In this document: piece by piece, positions 20,082-28,470 of the stretch
Numbering within the stretch: position 1 is the stretch's first letter
Layout: every line of letters starts with the position of its first letter
DNA from: Hyphomicrobiaceae bacterium
GTDB lineage: Bacteria > Pseudomonadota > Alphaproteobacteria > Rhizobiales > Hyphomicrobiaceae
Assembly (NCBI GenBank): GCA_021730785.1
Contig: JAKFWF010000019.1
Location: 1 to 64,000 of the forward strand
Direction of reading: 5' to 3'
DNA length: 64,000 nucleotides
Made by a program: the position numbers and the translations under genes
The notes under the pieces: model-generated
Told to the model about the DNA's origin: nothing
Database searches by the model: none
Seen by the model: only the letters and a program-made list of their open reading frames with translations

Positions 20082-20555
20082 TCAGGCGCTGGGCCGTTCT
20101 AGGGCCAGAAGCCGGCTGCGGGCCTGTGACAGTTCGGTCGACGTCTTGGTCAACCGAAGCGCCAGGATTTTCATGATCTCCACGGTCAATTCCGGGAACT
20201 CGGTAAGCAGGCTGAGAAACTGTGCCTTCGTCACGCGCAGCGTATCGAGCCGCGTAAAGGCCTTGACGGTCGCGGTGCGCGGCACGTCGCACAGCACGGC
20301 GACCTCGCCGACGATGGCATTGCGCTCGACCTTGGCGACGGAGACGGGGCCCTGCGGGCTGTCGACCAGGATGTCAGCCTGCCCATCGATGATGACAAAG
20401 GAGGCGTCACCCTCCTCGCCCTGGAGAAAGAGGGTTTGGCCCGGTTCATAGACGATGCGCTCGGATGTAAATGCCAGCAGCTTCAGCTTTTGCGCATCGA
20501 TGTGGGCGAACAGGGGGATTCGCCGCAACACGGCAACTTCGTCCTGGATGCTCAT
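20082..20555 (-). CDS. Stand-alone cyclic-nucleotide-binding domain protein
   Basis: 157 residues made of a single CRP-type cyclic-nucleotide-binding domain. The phosphate-binding cassette is complete: IVGEVAVLCDVPRTATV, with the conserved Gly-Glu and Arg-Thr-Ala. The domain is followed only by a helix (IMKILALRLTKTSTELSQAR) and there is no helix-turn-helix or kinase, so it is a receptor without its own output. It would signal by contacting a partner. It lies 19 bases after the pseudo-ABC gene and 12 bases before the cyclase, so ABC protein, receptor and cyclase probably form one transcript. Confidence 0.93.
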   Translation of the reverse strand: MSIQDEVAVLRRIPLFAHIDAQKLKLLAFTSERIVYEPGQTLFLQGEEGDASFVIIDGQADILVDSPQGPVSVAKVERNAIVGEVAVLCDVPRTATVKAFTRLDTLRVTKAQFLSLLTEFPELTVEIMKILALRLTKTSTELSQARSRLLALERPSA

Positions 20556-20574
20556 GTGACGGCCCTGTTTTCCT

Positions 20575-23331
20575 TTAGGCGACCAGTCGCTTCAGTTGCT
20601 TGCTGCTGTCCATCAATTTGGCCGGCGTGCCGTCGGCTGTGATGCGACCGTCGTGAAACACTAGCACTCGGTCGAACAATTCCACCAGCGCAGGGCTCGC
20701 CAGAACCCAAAAAACAGTCATTCGTGGTTTTTTTTCCACGGTCCCCACTTCGTTCGTAGTTCCCGATTTCGGCCGAGCCTTGGGTTTCGCCTTGGCCAGT
20801 GCGGCCATGATCGCCCGCTGGTTGCGTGGATTGAGGTTGGCGAGCCCCCGGTTGACAATCAGGATGTCGGGTTCTTTCAGCAGGGCGCGGGCCAGCGCGA
20901 GCTTCTGGCGCTGGGCCTGGGTCAGGCGCTTGCCGCCATTGCCGACGACGAAGCTGAGACCGGCTTCGAGCACGGTGTCGCGCAGATTGAGATCAACTAG
21001 CGTTTCGCGGATCGCCTGATGCACCTTGTTTGGTGCGTCGGCAAGGCCATGGGCAATGCGCCCGAACAGGATGTTGGCCTCGAGCGACGAGCCGACATTG
21101 TAGTGTTCGGGCTCATAGATGGCCACGGTCGCGGACTTGCCGGCACGGATGCGCTCGATCAAGCGCCGGCGTGCCGCGATGATGAGCGTGCGGATATCGT
21201 CGGTGAGAAGGTTCAGGCGGTGGCGGGGCTCGATGTAGCGCAGCGCCAACCCGAGCAGCAAGCCGCGGTCGGTCTTGTCGGCTGCGACGTAGTCACGATC
21301 GCCGAGGCGGGCAAGCATGGTCTTATAGGTTGGCAACTCTTCCGGCTTGACGAAACTCAGGCGGTCGAAAAAGGGGTGGTTTGGCGGCAGGTCGGCGAAC
21401 AGTTCGACGACGGTTGCCGCGATCTTGCGACCCACATCGTAGAGCTGCTGATCGAGCGCATTCTCAGCTAGAATGTCAAGGAAGAGCCGGTTGCGCGGCA
21501 GGTTCTCCGCTTCGAACTCCTTACTAAGGGCGGCCCCGAACACCAGGTTTTCCGCAATCGTCGCCTGATTCTGGAACCGGTCGGGATCGAAAGGCTCGAC
21601 CATGTGGGCAATCGATGCCTTGGCAAGCCTCGCCTTCAGCGCTGCTCGGGCCGTCAGGATCGGAGTTTCTATGGCGCGGCTGGCGCTTGCGTCCGGTTGA
21701 CTGCGCAAGCCGAACTCGAACACCTCGTCGTCCATTTCGACGAGCGTCAAGGCCTTGAGGATGCGCTTGTCGATGTGGCTCGCATCCGCGACGCCGAGGC
21801 GATCATAGTCGATCCAGTCTGCACTCCAGTCGAGTTCGCTGTTGCCGCTGGCACGGGCTTCTTCGAGGTCGCGCTTCAATCCGGACTGCCCGCTCAGCGA
21901 TCGCTGCGGATGGTTCATGAGCGCAGACAGCAGGCACGCACGGATCGAAAGGTTGCGCAGGTAAGTATCGGGCCCGACGTAGGCGATGCGGCGGCCGGTG
22001 ACTGCGGCGCTGATGGCATCGAGTGGCTGATCGCCAATGCGGATGTGGCCGGCGGTTGGCGGAACCAGCTGGGCCAGTGCTTCGGCGGTGATTTCGGCGC
22101 CGGCATTGACCTCGCCCACGGCGGCCACCCATTCGCCCGGCGCCAGCGCGAAATCGACCGGCTCGAGCACCATCGTGCCAGTGTCGTCGGTGATGGTCAG
22201 TCCCGATACGGCCAAGGGTTGCGAGAGGTTGGCTACGACGCCCGGCGTCGGCGCCTGCAGCGCCGCTGTGATCATGGGTTGCGGCGAGAATTGCTCGCAC
22301 ACCTGATTGTATTTGATCTCCACGTCCTGCCGCTGCTGGTCCCAGTCGATCAGCTCTTTGATTGGACCAGGCAGATCCTTGTAGGCTGCGATCACAGCCA
22401 CCAGCTGGCCGATGTCGAGGCTACCCGAGATGGCAAAGTAGCCGCCGATCAGGAAGAACAGGAACGGCGTCAGCTGGGCCAGGAAATTGTTCAGGAATTT
22501 GACGAAGAATTTGCGCTGAAACAGCTCGTAGCGGATGAAGAAGATGCGCCCAAGCCGGTTTGAGATATCGGCCCGCTCGAAGTTAGAGGTGTCATTGGTA
22601 CGCACTTCGCCGATGCCTTCGACCACCTCGGCAACGCGGCCGGCGAGATCGCGCGCGGTCAGCTGCTGCTGCTTGCCAAGCACCAGCAGCCGCTTGCGCA
22701 GGCGCGGGATCAGAAACGCCTGAATCAGCACGATGCTGGCGGCGATCAGTCCAAGCCAGATGTTCTGCACCATGATGAAGATCATGGCGGTCAGCGCTTG
22801 GCCGGACAAGAACACCGGCTGCACGAATGCGTCGCCGATGAAGCCGCCGAGCGGCTCCACTTCGTCCTTGATCATGGTCGCTACTTCCGCCGGCTTCACC
22901 TTCTTGAAGTAGGGCATGGGGAAGCGCAGAACGCGGTCGACCAGCTCGTAGCGCAGGCGGCGCAGCATGCGCTCGCCCAGGCGGCCTTTGAACGTATTGA
23001 TGTAGAACTTGAACAGGCCGTTGATGCACACGAGCCCGAGGAATACGAAGCTCAGGCCCACGAGGTAACCCATGCGGCTGAGTTCGAAGCCGCTGAACAA
23101 GTTGAGGTTGCTTCCGCCAAGCCACTGCGGCAGCGCGAACTTCAGCTCAAGGAACCGCGCCGTCGCATCGGGCGTCATAAAGCCGCGCCCTTGGATCGGG
23201 CCGTTGACGATCGCCTTCGGCAGATCGAGCGCCAGGAAAAGAAATGGCATCGAGATCAGGATCACGCCGATGATCCAAATCTGATCCCGCCGCGTGTGCT
23301 GCCAGATGTAACTGAAAAGATTGGAATTCAT
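20575..23331 (-). CDS. Divergent ABC transporter protein with degenerate nucleotide-binding domain
   Basis: 918 residues. Residues 1 to about 330 are an exporter-type transmembrane domain (six helices, LGERMLRRLRYELVDRVLRF, then PYFKKVKPAEVATMIKDEV). The second half has an ABC-ATPase layout but every catalytic motif is changed: Walker A has Ala 412 and Glu 413 in place of Lys and Ser/Thr (VGEVNAGAEIT), signature reads LTQAQ (803-807), Walker B ends Asn 827-Arg 828 instead of Asp-Glu, and the H-loop histidine is Ser 879. Between Walker A and the signature there are about 390 residues instead of about 100, holding repeated Q-loop-like segments. ATP hydrolysis is unlikely. It is the first gene of the minus-strand run and diverges from the glycosyltransferase operon. 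Confidence 0.88.
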   Translation of the reverse strand: MNSNLFSYIWQHTRRDQIWIIGVILISMPFLFLALDLPKAIVNGPIQGRGFMTPDATARFLELKFALPQWLGGSNLNLFSGFELSRMGYLVGLSFVFLGLVCINGLFKFYINTFKGRLGERMLRRLRYELVDRVLRFPMPYFKKVKPAEVATMIKDEVEPLGGFIGDAFVQPVFLSGQALTAMIFIMVQNIWLGLIAASIVLIQAFLIPRLRKRLLVLGKQQQLTARDLAGRVAEVVEGIGEVRTNDTSNFERADISNRLGRIFFIRYELFQRKFFVKFLNNFLAQLTPFLFFLIGGYFAISGSLDIGQLVAVIAAYKDLPGPIKELIDWDQQRQDVEIKYNQVCEQFSPQPMITAALQAPTPGVVANLSQPLAVSGLTITDDTGTMVLEPVDFALAPGEWVAAVGEVNAGAEITAEALAQLVPPTAGHIRIGDQPLDAISAAVTGRRIAYVGPDTYLRNLSIRACLLSALMNHPQRSLSGQSGLKRDLEEARASGNSELDWSADWIDYDRLGVADASHIDKRILKALTLVEMDDEVFEFGLRSQPDASASRAIETPILTARAALKARLAKASIAHMVEPFDPDRFQNQATIAENLVFGAALSKEFEAENLPRNRLFLDILAENALDQQLYDVGRKIAATVVELFADLPPNHPFFDRLSFVKPEELPTYKTMLARLGDRDYVAADKTDRGLLLGLALRYIEPRHRLNLLTDDIRTLIIAARRRLIERIRAGKSATVAIYEPEHYNVGSSLEANILFGRIAHGLADAPNKVHQAIRETLVDLNLRDTVLEAGLSFVVGNGGKRLTQAQRQKLALARALLKEPDILIVNRGLANLNPRNQRAIMAALAKAKPKARPKSGTTNEVGTVEKKPRMTVFWVLASPALVELFDRVLVFHDGRITADGTPAKLMDSSKQLKRLVA

Positions 23332-23659
23332 GGCGCTCTTTGGGCTTGGAATGCGGGTAGCCGAAGATCAGGAAAGCTAAACTAGCACTTCGAGGACCGC
23401 TGCGGGGAGGCAGCAACCGTGGCCGTCAGTTATCTGTGCTGTCACAATGTTGTGTTGCATTTTTATTTCACAATCAACGGTGAGTTTGGGAAGCCCCGAC
23501 CAGCTCGACGATGCTATACGTGGAGTGTGGATGTGGAACTGCCTGTATGTTGCGACGATTTTCAACAGAATGGGATATACCGACTGCCGCTGACTCACTG
23601 ACGGGCCATGCGGCCGCAATGCCGGCCTGCCGCGGCGGCGATCTTTATGGAGCCATGTC
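23332..23659. promoter_or_regulatory. Divergent control region between the pseudo-ABC module and the glycan operon
   Basis: A 328-base AT-richer stretch between two divergent operons, so it should carry both promoters. It contains a cluster of TGTG/CACA half-sites at 23435-23472, listed separately. Nothing here looks coding. I could not assign -35/-10 boxes with confidence in either direction. Confidence 0.55.
23435..23473. promoter_or_regulatory. Cluster of TGTG/CACA half-sites
   Basis: TGTG at 23435-23438 and CACA at 23443-23446 form a short inverted repeat with a 4-base centre; TTGTG at 23450-23454 and CACAA at 23469-23473 form a second with a 14-base centre. The spacing differs from a CRP site (TGTGA-N6-TCACA), so the bound regulator, if any, is unknown. 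Confidence 0.3.
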
Positions 23660-24883
23660 TTGCGGATCAAGAGTAATCAGTTCAGAATTTTGATCTACAG
23701 CCACGACACGTTCGGGCTCGGTCACCTTCGGCGCTGTCGTGCGATTGCGCACGCTATGGTCGACCACCGCACGGACATTTCGTGCCTGATCCTGTCGGGC
23801 TCGCCGATCATTGGGGCCTATGGCTTCCTCCCGCGCGTGGATTTCATCCGCTTTCCGGGCGTGGTGAAGCTGCGCAACGGGTCCTATACGCCGCGCGGTC
23901 TCGACATCTCGATCGGCGACGCCATAAAGATCCGCGAAACGCTCATACGCTCCACGGCCGAAGTGTTCCGGCCGCACATGTTCCTGGTCGACAAGGAGCC
24001 GCTCGGCCTGCGCGGCGAGGTGGGGCCCACGCTCGAGATGTTGAAAGAGCAGGGGACCCGCCTCGTGCTCGGCTTGCGCGACATCATGGATGATCATGAC
24101 CAGTTGGCGGAGGAATGGGACCGCAAGGCCGCCATGCCGGCACTGGAAGAGCTGTACGACACGATCTGGGTGTATGGGTCCGAGCACATCTACGATCCAC
24201 TGGTGGGCCTGCGGGTGTCGGCCGCCGTGCGCAACAAGATGACTTACACCGGCTATCTGCGCCGCGATCTGGCGACCGAGGCCGAACACGATCGGCCGCA
24301 GGCGACGGCACTGCCGGACAAGTTCATCCTGGTGACCACGGGCGGCGGCGGCGATGGTGCCTCGCTCGTCGATTGGGTCCTCAAGGCTTACGAGAGCGAC
24401 CCATCCATCCCGCATAATCTGGTCGTCGTGCTCGGGCCGTTCATGGCGACCGAAGCGCAGGCGGCGTTCAAGGAACGGGCGGCGCGGCTGCGCAACGTCG
24501 ACATGATGACGTTTCTGCCGGATCTTGACCGGGTCATGAGCAGGGCGTCGGCGGTGATCGGCATGGGTGGCTACAACACGTTCTGCGAGATCCTGGCGGC
24601 CGACAAGCCAGCCCTCATCGTGCCGCGCACGGTGCCCCGGCTCGAGCAGTTCATCCGCGCCGATCGCATGTCGAAACTCGGTCTCGTCAGCATGCTGGTG
24701 GACGACGAGCATCGGTCTGTCGCGGCCATGGCTGATGCGATCTGGAAGCTGCCAAACCGTCCTGCCCCTTCAACCGTGCAGCTGGCGGGCTACCTCGACG
24801 GCTTCCAGACCATCAATCGGACCATCGACGACTGGTTCGTTTCATGCCAATCCGAGAAGGCGCGATTGGAACTGGTGGATTGA
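23660..24883 (+). CDS. MurG/GT28-like glycosyltransferase, first gene of glycan operon
   Basis: 407 residues. The N-terminal motif YSHDTFGLGHLRRCRAIAH is the glycine-rich loop of GT-B enzymes of the MurG/GT28 superfamily, and the C-terminal donor-binding half has VVLGPF, FLPDLDRVMSRASAVIGMGG and NTFCEILAADKPALIVPR. No family member of known sugar can be named. Start is a TTG at 23660 preceded by GGAG at 23649-23652 with a 7-base spacer; no in-frame ATG precedes the conserved loop. Seven bases separate it from the next gene. Confidence 0.85.
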   Translation: MRIKSNQFRILIYSHDTFGLGHLRRCRAIAHAMVDHRTDISCLILSGSPIIGAYGFLPRVDFIRFPGVVKLRNGSYTPRGLDISIGDAIKIRETLIRSTAEVFRPHMFLVDKEPLGLRGEVGPTLEMLKEQGTRLVLGLRDIMDDHDQLAEEWDRKAAMPALEELYDTIWVYGSEHIYDPLVGLRVSAAVRNKMTYTGYLRRDLATEAEHDRPQATALPDKFILVTTGGGGDGASLVDWVLKAYESDPSIPHNLVVVLGPFMATEAQAAFKERAARLRNVDMMTFLPDLDRVMSRASAVIGMGGYNTFCEILAADKPALIVPRTVPRLEQFIRADRMSKLGLVSMLVDDEHRSVAAMADAIWKLPNRPAPSTVQLAGYLDGFQTINRTIDDWFVSCQSEKARLELVD

Positions 24884-24890
24884 AGGTGCG

Positions 24891-26189
24891 ATGAGCGGAT
24901 TGCGTGACGATGCGGGAGGCGACACGGCTTTGGCCGTCATCATGAAGGGCTACCCGCGCCTGTCCGAAACGTTCATCGCCCAGGAACTGCTCAGTCTGCA
25001 GCGGCGCGGCATTCCCTTTACGATCTATGCGCTGAGGCAACCGACCGACGCGCGCGTGCATCCAGTCCACGAGGCGATCAAGGCCCCTGTGCGTTATTTG
25101 CCGGAGTATCTCTATCAGGCGCCGCTGCGGGTGGTCAGCGCTTGGCAACGTGCGCGTACGCAACCGGGATATCGCGCAGCGCGCAGCGCCTGGCTGAAGG
25201 ACCTGCGGCGCGATCCGACGCCGAATCGCATTCGCCGGTTCGGGCAGGCGATGATCCTTGCCGATGAATTGCCGACCGCAACACGCCACCTCTATGCGCA
25301 TTTCCTGCACACGCCGGCCTCCGTCACGCGCTATGCCGCGCTGACCCGCCGCCTGTCCTGGAGCGTGTCGGCGCATGCAAAGGACATCTACACGCAGCCC
25401 GCATGGGAAAAGGCCGAGAAGATCGCCGGTGCATCGTGGGTCGTCACTTGCACGTCGGCCAATGTCGACCACTTGCGGGCGCTTGCCGGCGCGCACACGG
25501 GTAAGGTCGGTTTGCTCTATCATGGGCTCGATTTCGACCGTTTCGCGCCGTTCGATCGCGTGCCTGATGCCCGCACCGGCGCGCCGGGCCAGGCCCCGGT
25601 ACAACTGCTGTCGGTTGGCCGCGCGGTCGAGAAGAAGGGCTACGACGTCCTGCTGGCGGCGCTCGGCCAACTGCCTGCCGATCTTGCCTGGCACATGACG
25701 CACATCGGCGGCGGCGAACTGCGCGCGAAGTTGCAGGCCAAGGCGCGCCAGCTCGGCATCGCCGATCGGATTTCCTGGCAAGGGGCGAGGACCCAGGAAG
25801 AGGTGCTGGCGGCCTATCGTGCGGCGGACCTGTTCGTGCTTGCTTCGCGCATTGCCGGCGATGGGGACCGCGATGGCTTGCCGAATGTGCTGATGGAAGC
25901 GCAGAGCCAGGCCCTGTGTTGTTTGTCGACGGCAATCTCCGGCGTGCCCGAACTGATCCGCGACGGGCAGACGGGCGTGCTGGTGGCGCCGGGCGACGTG
26001 GCGGCACTGGCGCACGTCCTCAATGCCCTCATTCGCGATCCCGCGCGGCGCCATGTGCTCGGCAAGGCCGGTGCTGCACGCGTGCGCAGTGCGTTCGGTC
26101 ACGAGGCGGCCATCGACCGGCTGGCCGATTTGCTGCGGGCGGAAATTGCCGGGCAGGCGACCACTCCCATTGCAGCCGCTGCCCGATGA
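24891..26189 (+). CDS. GT4-family glycosyltransferase
   Basis: 432 residues. The GT-B fold is clear: VIMKGYPRLSETFIAQELLS at the N-terminus, as in colanic-acid/exopolysaccharide GT4 enzymes (WcaL-like), LLSVGRAVEKKGYDVLLAAL at the start of the donor domain, and the E-x7-E region with GLPNVLMEAQSQA. A nucleotide sugar is transferred with retention in this family. ATG 24891 lies 7 bases after the previous stop with AAGGTG just upstream. The gene ends in an ATGA overlap with the next one, showing tight coupling. Confidence 0.9.
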   Translation: MSGLRDDAGGDTALAVIMKGYPRLSETFIAQELLSLQRRGIPFTIYALRQPTDARVHPVHEAIKAPVRYLPEYLYQAPLRVVSAWQRARTQPGYRAARSAWLKDLRRDPTPNRIRRFGQAMILADELPTATRHLYAHFLHTPASVTRYAALTRRLSWSVSAHAKDIYTQPAWEKAEKIAGASWVVTCTSANVDHLRALAGAHTGKVGLLYHGLDFDRFAPFDRVPDARTGAPGQAPVQLLSVGRAVEKKGYDVLLAALGQLPADLAWHMTHIGGGELRAKLQAKARQLGIADRISWQGARTQEEVLAAYRAADLFVLASRIAGDGDRDGLPNVLMEAQSQALCCLSTAISGVPELIRDGQTGVLVAPGDVAALAHVLNALIRDPARRHVLGKAGAARVRSAFGHEAAIDRLADLLRAEIAGQATTPIAAAAR

Positions 26190-27319
26190 AGGTCGCCTTC
26201 TATGCGCCGCTCAAGTCGCCGGACCATCCAACGCCGTCCGGCGACCGGCTGATCGGGCGCATGCTGCTTGCGGCGCTCAGGGCCGGCGGGCACGATGTGA
26301 CGCTGGTGTCGCGGCTGCGTGCGTTCGACGGGCAGGGCAGCGCACGGCGGCAGGCGCGGATCGCGGCCTTCGGTGCCTGGCAGGCGGGGCGCCTCTTGCG
26401 CCGGTTCGATCGCGATGTGGAAAAGCCTGACGTGTGGCTCACCTATCATCTGTACCACAAGGCGCCCGATTGGATCGGGCCGGTGGTCGCGCGTGCGCTC
26501 GCTATTCCCTATTGCGTCGCCGAAGCGTCGTCCTCGGCACGCGCAGCCCATGGACCCTGGGCGGTCGGGCATCGTGCGGTGGTCGAGGCACTGGCGCAAG
26601 CAGCACTCGTGATCAGCCTCAATCCCAAGGACGAGCCGGGCATCCGCCAGCATGTGGGCGCAGCAACGCGCCTGGTCCGCGTCGCACCGTTTCTCGATGG
26701 CGCACCGTTTCGAGCAGCCGCTGGCCCGCGCACGGCAACGCGCGCGCGACTTGCCGCTCAGTTTGGCCTGGATGCCGGGCGACCCTGGCTGCTGGCGGTC
26801 GGCATGCTGCGGGCCGGCGATAAGGCTGCGAGCTTTGCGGTTCTGGCCCGGGCGCTCGCGCTCCTTCGTGACCGGCCCTGGCAACTGATCGTGGTCGGCG
26901 ATGGGGTGGCGCGCGGCACTGTCGAAGCCGACTTCACAGGTTTTGGCGCGCGGGTGCGGTTCGTAGGGCAGCAGCCGGTCGAGGCGGTTGCCGATTTCAT
27001 GGCGACGAGCGATCTGCTGGTGTGGCCTGCTATCAACGAGGCGATCGGGATGGTGTTCATCGAGGCGGCCATGGCGGGGCTTGCCGCAGTTGGCGCCGAC
27101 CGGCCCGGTATCGCCGCGGTTGTCGAGCACGGCGTCACCGGGTTCCTCGTGCCGGAGCATGACGCGTCGGCCTTTGCTGCGGCCACCACCGCGCTGCTCG
27201 ATGATGCGCCACTGCGTGCACGCATGGGAGTTGCCGCGGCAGCGCGTGCTGCAGCGCAAAATGACCTTCGGACCGCCGGCGCGCTAGTGTGCCGGGAACT
27301 GGAGGCCGTAGCCCGATGA
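26186..27319 (+). CDS. GT4-family glycosyltransferase
   Basis: 377 residues. KVAFYAPLKSPDHPTPSGDR at the N-terminus is followed by a GT-B donor domain with LLAVGMLRAGDKAASFAVL and EAIGMVFIEAAMAGLAAVGA (the E-x7-E segment), then RPGIAAVVEHGVTGFLV. Its ATG overlaps the preceding stop (ATGA) and its own stop overlaps the next ATG. The N-terminal P-x-P-S-G-D-R pattern is seen in a subset of rhizobial glycosyltransferases. Substrates unknown. Confidence 0.88.
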   Translation: MKVAFYAPLKSPDHPTPSGDRLIGRMLLAALRAGGHDVTLVSRLRAFDGQGSARRQARIAAFGAWQAGRLLRRFDRDVEKPDVWLTYHLYHKAPDWIGPVVARALAIPYCVAEASSSARAAHGPWAVGHRAVVEALAQAALVISLNPKDEPGIRQHVGAATRLVRVAPFLDGAPFRAAAGPRTATRARLAAQFGLDAGRPWLLAVGMLRAGDKAASFAVLARALALLRDRPWQLIVVGDGVARGTVEADFTGFGARVRFVGQQPVEAVADFMATSDLLVWPAINEAIGMVFIEAAMAGLAAVGADRPGIAAVVEHGVTGFLVPEHDASAFAAATTALLDDAPLRARMGVAAAARAAAQNDLRTAGALVCRELEAVAR

Positions 27320-28470
27320 AGCCACGCGTTCTCTTCTACGTGCAGCATCTACTAGGGGTTGGCCACGTCAAACGGGCGGCGGCCATCGCGCGCGCGGCTG
27401 CACGCGACCTCGATGTGCACGTGGCATTGGGCGGCGAACCTGTGGCGCTCGCCGACTTCGGGGCAGCAACCCTGCATCAGTTGCCGTGGACGCGCGCCGA
27501 GGACGTGACCTTCGCGACGCTACTCGATGCCGACGGCCGGCCGATCGACGCCGCCTGGCAGCAGCGGCGCAAGTCGATGGTGCTGGCGCTGGCGGAACGG
27601 ATCGATCCACACGTTCTGCTCGTGGAACACTTTCCATTCGGCCGCGGTAAATTCGCCTTCGAACTGCTCCCCCTGTTCAAGATGATCCGCGCAGCGCCTG
27701 GCCATCGGCGCATCCTATGCTCGGTGCGCGATGTGCTGGTGGAGAAGAGCGATGGCGCGAAATCTGCCAGGATCTTGGGCCTCGTGCGTCAGTGGTTCGA
27801 CGGCGTACTGGTGCACGGAGACAAGCAGGTGATCCCCTTCGAAGCCACGTTTCCAGCGGCGGCGGCAATCGGGGAATTGCTGGAATACACGGGGTATGTG
27901 GTCGATGGCGCAGACCGTCCGATGATCGGGGCCTTGCGTTCACAGGACAGTGAGATCGTCGTGTCGATCGGCGGTGGCGCCGTGGGACAGGAGCTGCTGC
28001 AGGCAGCGTTGGCCGCCGCACAAGCAGGCGTACTCGCGCCGCGGCACTGGCGTCTGCTCGCCGGCACTAATCTGCCTGAGCCGCAGTTCCAGGCCCTGCG
28101 GGCCCAAGCGGCCGGCGACGCGCGTGTGACGGTCGAGCGGGCGCGGCCGGATTTCCGCCAGTTGCTGGGCAACGCCAGCCTGTCGATCTCGCAGGCGGGC
28201 TACAACACGGTGATGGACGTCCTGGTCGCTGGGTGTCCAGCCGTGGTCGTGCCGTTTGCCGCCGAGGCCGAGGGCGAGCAGTTGTTCCGCGCCCGGGAGT
28301 TCGAACGGCGCGGCCTGCTGACGGTGCTAGAAGAGGGGCGGTTGACCCCCCAGGCACTTGCAACCGCCGCAACAGCTGCGTTGACGCAACCGAGCGCTGG
28401 CCATGGCATCGACCTCGACGGCGCGCGCGCCGCTGCCCGGGCGCTGCAGCGATGGGCAGGTGCCGCATGA
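27316..28470 (+). CDS. Second MurG/GT28-like glycosyltransferase
   Basis: 384 residues, distantly similar in plan to the first gene of the operon: YVQHLLGVGHVKRAAAIARA forms the N-terminal glycine loop and VVSIGGGAVGQELLQAAL plus ISQAGYNTVMDVLVAGCPAV the donor half. The two therefore bracket the two GT4 genes. Start ATG 27316 overlaps the previous stop; its stop overlaps the deacetylase ATG. A polyprenyl- or lipid-linked acceptor is suggested by MurG similarity, but that is inference. Confidence 0.85.
   Translation: MKPRVLFYVQHLLGVGHVKRAAAIARAAARDLDVHVALGGEPVALADFGAATLHQLPWTRAEDVTFATLLDADGRPIDAAWQQRRKSMVLALAERIDPHVLLVEHFPFGRGKFAFELLPLFKMIRAAPGHRRILCSVRDVLVEKSDGAKSARILGLVRQWFDGVLVHGDKQVIPFEATFPAAAAIGELLEYTGYVVDGADRPMIGALRSQDSEIVVSIGGGAVGQELLQAALAAAQAGVLAPRHWRLLAGTNLPEPQFQALRAQAAGDARVTVERARPDFRQLLGNASLSISQAGYNTVMDVLVAGCPAVVVPFAAEAEGEQLFRAREFERRGLLTVLEEGRLTPQALATAATAALTQPSAGHGIDLDGARAAARALQRWAGAA

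Noticed and set aside
20082-20555. CRP/FNR-type transcription factor
   Set aside because: Only the cyclic-nucleotide-binding domain is present; no helix-turn-helix follows.
23435-23473. A CRP-binding site
   Set aside because: The half-site spacings (4 and 14 bases between TGTG and CACA) do not fit TGTGA-N6-TCACA.
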